From Trematomus loennbergii (taxonomy: Eukaryota > Chordata > Actinopteri > Perciformes > Nototheniidae), in contig JAAOOA010000026.1 of the NCBI GenBank assembly GCA_012861695.1, forward strand, positions 13,635,432-13,699,431: DNA of 64,000 nt, in the 5' to 3' direction. The notes under the pieces were generated by a model. The model made no database searches. It was not told where the DNA came from and saw only the letters and a program-made list of their open reading frames with translations. Positions 59,777-64,000 of the stretch are shown in pieces (position 1 is the stretch's first letter; each line of letters starts with the position of its first letter). Made by a program: the position numbers and the translations under genes.

Positions 59777-62700
59777 TGTATATCCGCCTCCATCACAACC
59801 ACAATGTCTTTGTACTGATTTATAAAGCATTACTTATTGAAATATTAATGATAGACTAAAGCTATTATTTACATCCCATAACCCCCGTATAATGATGCCT
59901 TCAAAGTGGTGCTGTCTCATCTCAACAGAGAGTTTTTTTATATAAAGGAAAGCAGTAAAAAGTGTTATGAACTATCACAATTAAGAAATGTTCTGTTCAA
60001 GCACATATTAGTAGTGACGCAACAAAATATTCCCTTACTTATTGATCTGCTGATTCTTTTTGTTAATAACTTGTGCATGTGTAACTTGCTGACAGAGATG
60101 ATGTCTTTAAATGTCTTGTTTAGTCTGACAAACAGTCTAAACCCCAGAGCCATTTAGTTTACCTTTACATAATAATGTGTGATGGAGAAGAGCATCAAAT
60201 AGAAGATTTTGCACAGTTTTAAAACCAATAGCGCTGGTATCTCGGTTAGGTCTGACCCTGGTTTAGGAGATGTTAGGTACTATTAGCTGTTTCTGTTTGA
60301 AAATAATCTTAGCAATAAACCCATTTCCAAAATATCTGCAGTTTGATTTTCTTTCAACTGTATTGACTAGTCTGTGAGACTGGACAGACACGTAAGGCCA
60401 GGTTTGGGTCAAAGGGTGGGGGAGGTTTTAAGGTCCCAGCCAAAGTGTCTCCTGCAGGAGGTGGTGTGTCGGCACGGAGGGATTCCCGCTCCTCTGATGT
60501 CTGGCAGTCGGTATCTGGTTACTCCTGTAGGTCTGCCATGATTACCCTCCACTCACATTCCTCAGCTCTCATTTACTCCAATCCACACAGGAATCTTACA
60601 AAGTCTGCACTACACTCAGAACAAATACACACAGACACGCACATAAACACAGGGACCAACAAACCAAACAGATCTCCAGTCAAATGTTAAACCGACTTTT
60701 AATTCAAAACATTCATCTCAAATTACCACATTCGTCGCCCCCACTACTTCAAATTTCCTCTTCCTTCTCTCCCTGTCACAAACTCTTTGTCAACGTTAAT
60801 ATGCAACACAACTACTTGGACTGTGGCTGAGGTTTGTGTTGCCGCTGTAGTGCTAACCTGGTTGTAAAATGCCAGAAATGCTGTAATCCACATGGAGGCG
60901 TTTGTCACCTCGCACCAAACTGTGAGGAGAGCAGCGGTGATGGTGGTTTAGCCCTCGACCTCGTCTGCAACCCTCCTGCTGGAAGGAATGATGTTACAGA
61001 CGGACGACTAGGCGCCCAATCAGCTGCTCAAATTGACCCATGTTGCAAAGTTCTGCTGTGATACTGCAACGGGACATTATGTACTTTCCCAGAGAGCACC
61101 TAATTTATGACATTGGTGTTCGTACACATATCTGAGTGCTCATGTGCGTGAAGAAGAGCAGGGTATCTCTGTTGCATCCTAACTCGTGTGCATACCGTGC
61201 ATACAGCCTCGTATTCTGAGAGTCTTGTTGTCTCCACATGCCCCTTCCTTCCTTTTGAAAATGAATTTCCCCAATGCTTTATTAAAGTCAGCTCTCTGTC
61301 AGTGGGTCTGACATCAACACTGTTCCTCTGTGGGGGGGTTTTGGCCTCTGGCAGGAAGGCCCAACAGGACCGAGGACAGCGCAATTCATAATCAAGAGGA
61401 AGGCAGGGAAATGGCTCTTTTTGTGTAACGTAATTGAAAAAGAAAAGCGAAAGGATATTGTAGTCGTCTCGAGCTTGTCTTACGCTGATATTGCACCTAT
61501 CAATCATATTTCATAGGGTATGTTCTGTGTGTTCACTGACATTTCTCTTGATTTATCATAGTAATAATCTGCACTCTATAAATATATATAAATAGAAGGG
61601 GCATCGGAGAGGGAGCGGTATGGGATGATTTCATTTGATGTGACGTGTCTGGGAAGGTGTTAGGTATAGAATATAGAATATATGAAAGAATATGGACATC
61701 CAAATGTACTATGTTTTATTAAAATGCATCTAAAGACAAAGCTCCTGTCAGAATTGTAATCATTAAAACCTATACAGTACAGTGTTATACATTTTGCTTG
61801 AGTATTGGTTAACAAAATGATCAACATAAAGATGTTTTCTCTTTTATCCATAAGAGAAAAATCCAGCGTCTGATAAAACTCAGATTGCCAAATAAATCAC
61901 AAATTATTGAGCGACGGGGTTGTTTACATATTGGGTTAAAGCATGACTTTATCAGCTCCACAGACTTCAAAGTCAACATTGTGAATGCTGTAGCCGCTTC
62001 AATAAACAATGAAATGTAGATATTGCATGAGGAGTCATCCTTGGGGTTATAAATGTGATAAACAGAAAGAGAACGTCTTGTTACTTCCAGCAGAGGCATA
62101 CAGTATATGCCTCGGTATACTGTAAGTGATGCATAATCTTTAGATCAATTATCCACATTAGTGTCTACTAAAAAGCCTCTGAAAGGTGTACATAAGTTGA
62201 TTAATCAATTGACATACACATTTTTGGATAATCAATTTACACTTTCTAGTACCAGCTTTTTCTGAAGATTTACTGCTTTTCTTTGTTTTAGTGATAACAC
62301 TCAAAACATGTATGGGTTATCGCATAAGAGAAATAATTATGATTGGGATTGTTCTATACAAAGATTAAAATAAATGATTGGCAAATGTATAGATCATAAT
62401 AGAAATTGTTAGTTCCAACCCTATGGAAAATGACAAGAACTCTAGTTTTTTTGTCTCAATAGTTTAATGCACAGAGGTCAAGAAAAAGCTTTGCCACTTC
62501 TTATGTTACTCAGTCAAAAGGTTTGCGCCAACAACATCAAACCTGACGTCCTCAAGTCTACATTATTTAACTGAGGGGATTTCTGTCGTTTTGATTATTT
62601 GACTCACCCCCCAACAACTTTGAAGTTTACAAGAGGCTTGTTGTGCTGGCTCCAGTAACTGTACTATACAGTGGAGTGCTGCAAAACAAACTTTAGGCTT

Positions 62701-63130
62701 CAAACATTCCTCCGAAATATATTAAAGATGCTGCATCCACGCTTTTCTTTTTGACTTGTGCAGTGGCACAGTAGCAGTTTGCATGGAGATGAATAAACAC
62801 TGGCATCTTAACTCACAAACTCTAAACACGACTGTAAACAGTGCACAGAGAAGCAGGCGTGTGTGGGACTGATCAAAGCAGCAGATCAATATTTGGCTCA
62901 AAATTCATCACACAGGAAATGCTGGAGTTGAAAATACATTTCTATAATGACAACCAGAGAGCTGTGTTCTTGCTGCTGTCAGCTAATAGTGACGACAGTG
63001 GATATTACACAACATCCAAATCTTTTAAGAACCGCAAAGCTGTTTTCCCTGAGTACCTACAAAACTTTGAAATAAGAGGGCCGATTATATGTAGCAAAGA
63101 TCAAAGAAATACCTATGTAGTGCATACACA

Positions 63131-63132
<2 letters not shown>

Positions 63133-63218
<86 letters not shown>
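63133..63218. repeat. (TG)n microsatellite
   Basis: A perfect TG array of 86 bases. Confidence 0.96.
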
Positions 63219-63224
<6 letters not shown>

Positions 63225-64000
63225 TTCTGTGTTTCATTGATGTTAGAAAAAACATGACTCCAGGCCATGCTGGGGCTAAATAAGCATAAGAATGCCAGAA
63301 GTGACTGTCCCCTGCTTCAAACCCCCAACCAACACATCCAGCCAGTAAATGCGGCTAGACTGTCCCCACCCCACCACCTCCATAACCTCCCTTCCTGGGC
63401 CCCAGCCCCCCTCCAGATAGACAGACTGTCTTATCTCCCCCCCCCCCCCGGGAAGAGGAAGAGGGGGATGGGGGGTCTGGCTTTGTGTCTACCGGCACGG
63501 ACGAAGACTTTGTGTTGCATCCCAACATGCATGCATGCAGACACGTGTGCAGGAATACATGGAAATATATACACATGAGCAGACACACACATATACAGAC
63601 CATAAAATATATAGACACACAGCACGCAAAGGACAAAGCATAGAGTCTGTTTGATCTATATATACACTACATATAGGATGTCTCAAACAATAACGCGGTT
63701 TAAGATGACTCGCATTCCAGACTATAACACATTATTCGAACAATCAAGAGGATGTTTACATTAGATTCAATGTCAGATGACATTGTAATTAGAAATAAAT
63801 TATTCCTGAAGTGAAAAGGTCAGGACACATTCACACACCAAGAGCAGGCCAAAGCAACCCCCCACCAACCCCACCTAGACAGGCTTGTAAAGCCCCACCT
63901 ACACACCACATGCTCATCCTACCAACCCCCCAGGTCTGCACACACACACACAAACACACAGTTATATAGATCAAAACACACACTGCAGAGGCTAACCTGC

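Noticed and set aside
61100..61507. 135-codon minus-strand open frame
   Set aside because: No recognisable family, no splice context, and an overlapping frame on the other strand of similar quality.

Overview
This window is vertebrate nuclear DNA, almost certainly from a ray-finned (probably spiny-rayed) fish. It has split exons with GT-AG introns, large AT-rich introns, very dense (CA/TG)n microsatellites, and interspersed repeats of teleost type (short-TIR DNA transposon relics, tRNA-derived SINEs, LINE 3' tails). Nothing bacterial or viral-like was found, and no operons, CRISPR arrays, rRNA or canonical tRNA genes.

I can name one gene: CTIF (CBP80/20-dependent translation initiation factor, KIAA0427), on the + strand and lacking its 5' exons. 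Ten coding exons are placed between 2666 and 30951. The first five cover the N-terminal, cap-binding-complex-interacting half. A 619-nt exon (22182-22800) carries a Gly/Gln-rich linker. Four exons (23880-30951) encode the MIF4G domain and the C-terminus. The initiator ATG and roughly the first 60-70 residues lie upstream of base 1. The 3' UTR probably begins at 30952 and may run to about 33.5 kb.

Two places in this gene do not read through cleanly. The 53-nt exon at 30024-30076 is one base short of the 54 expected from the family. The exon at 4405-4483 carries a conserved frame that does not match either neighbour when the strongest splice sites are used. Both look like single-base indels (assembly error or real lesion) or shifted splice sites.

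Layout: 1-2665 is an upstream intron with two DNA-transposon relics. 2666-4483 is a cluster of four exons. 4484-15732 is an 11-kb intron with a MITE, another dispersed repeat and a SINE. 15733-15807 is a short exon. 15808-22181 is an intron that contains an unidentified 134-codon open frame on the minus strand followed by a poly(A) signal. 22182-26342 holds three exons. 26343-30023 is an intron. 30024-30951 holds the last two exons. 30952 to about 33.5 kb is 3' UTR and flank. From about 33.5 to 64 kb I see no supportable gene. That stretch is intergenic DNA with at least nine long CA/TG arrays, three copies of one SINE, a LINE remnant and three blocks of a diverged AT-rich satellite-like repeat.

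I found no convincing new multi-gene system. The items most worth a second look are the frame conflicts in CTIF, the minus-strand open frame at 20580-20984, and the Gly/Gln expansion in the CTIF linker.
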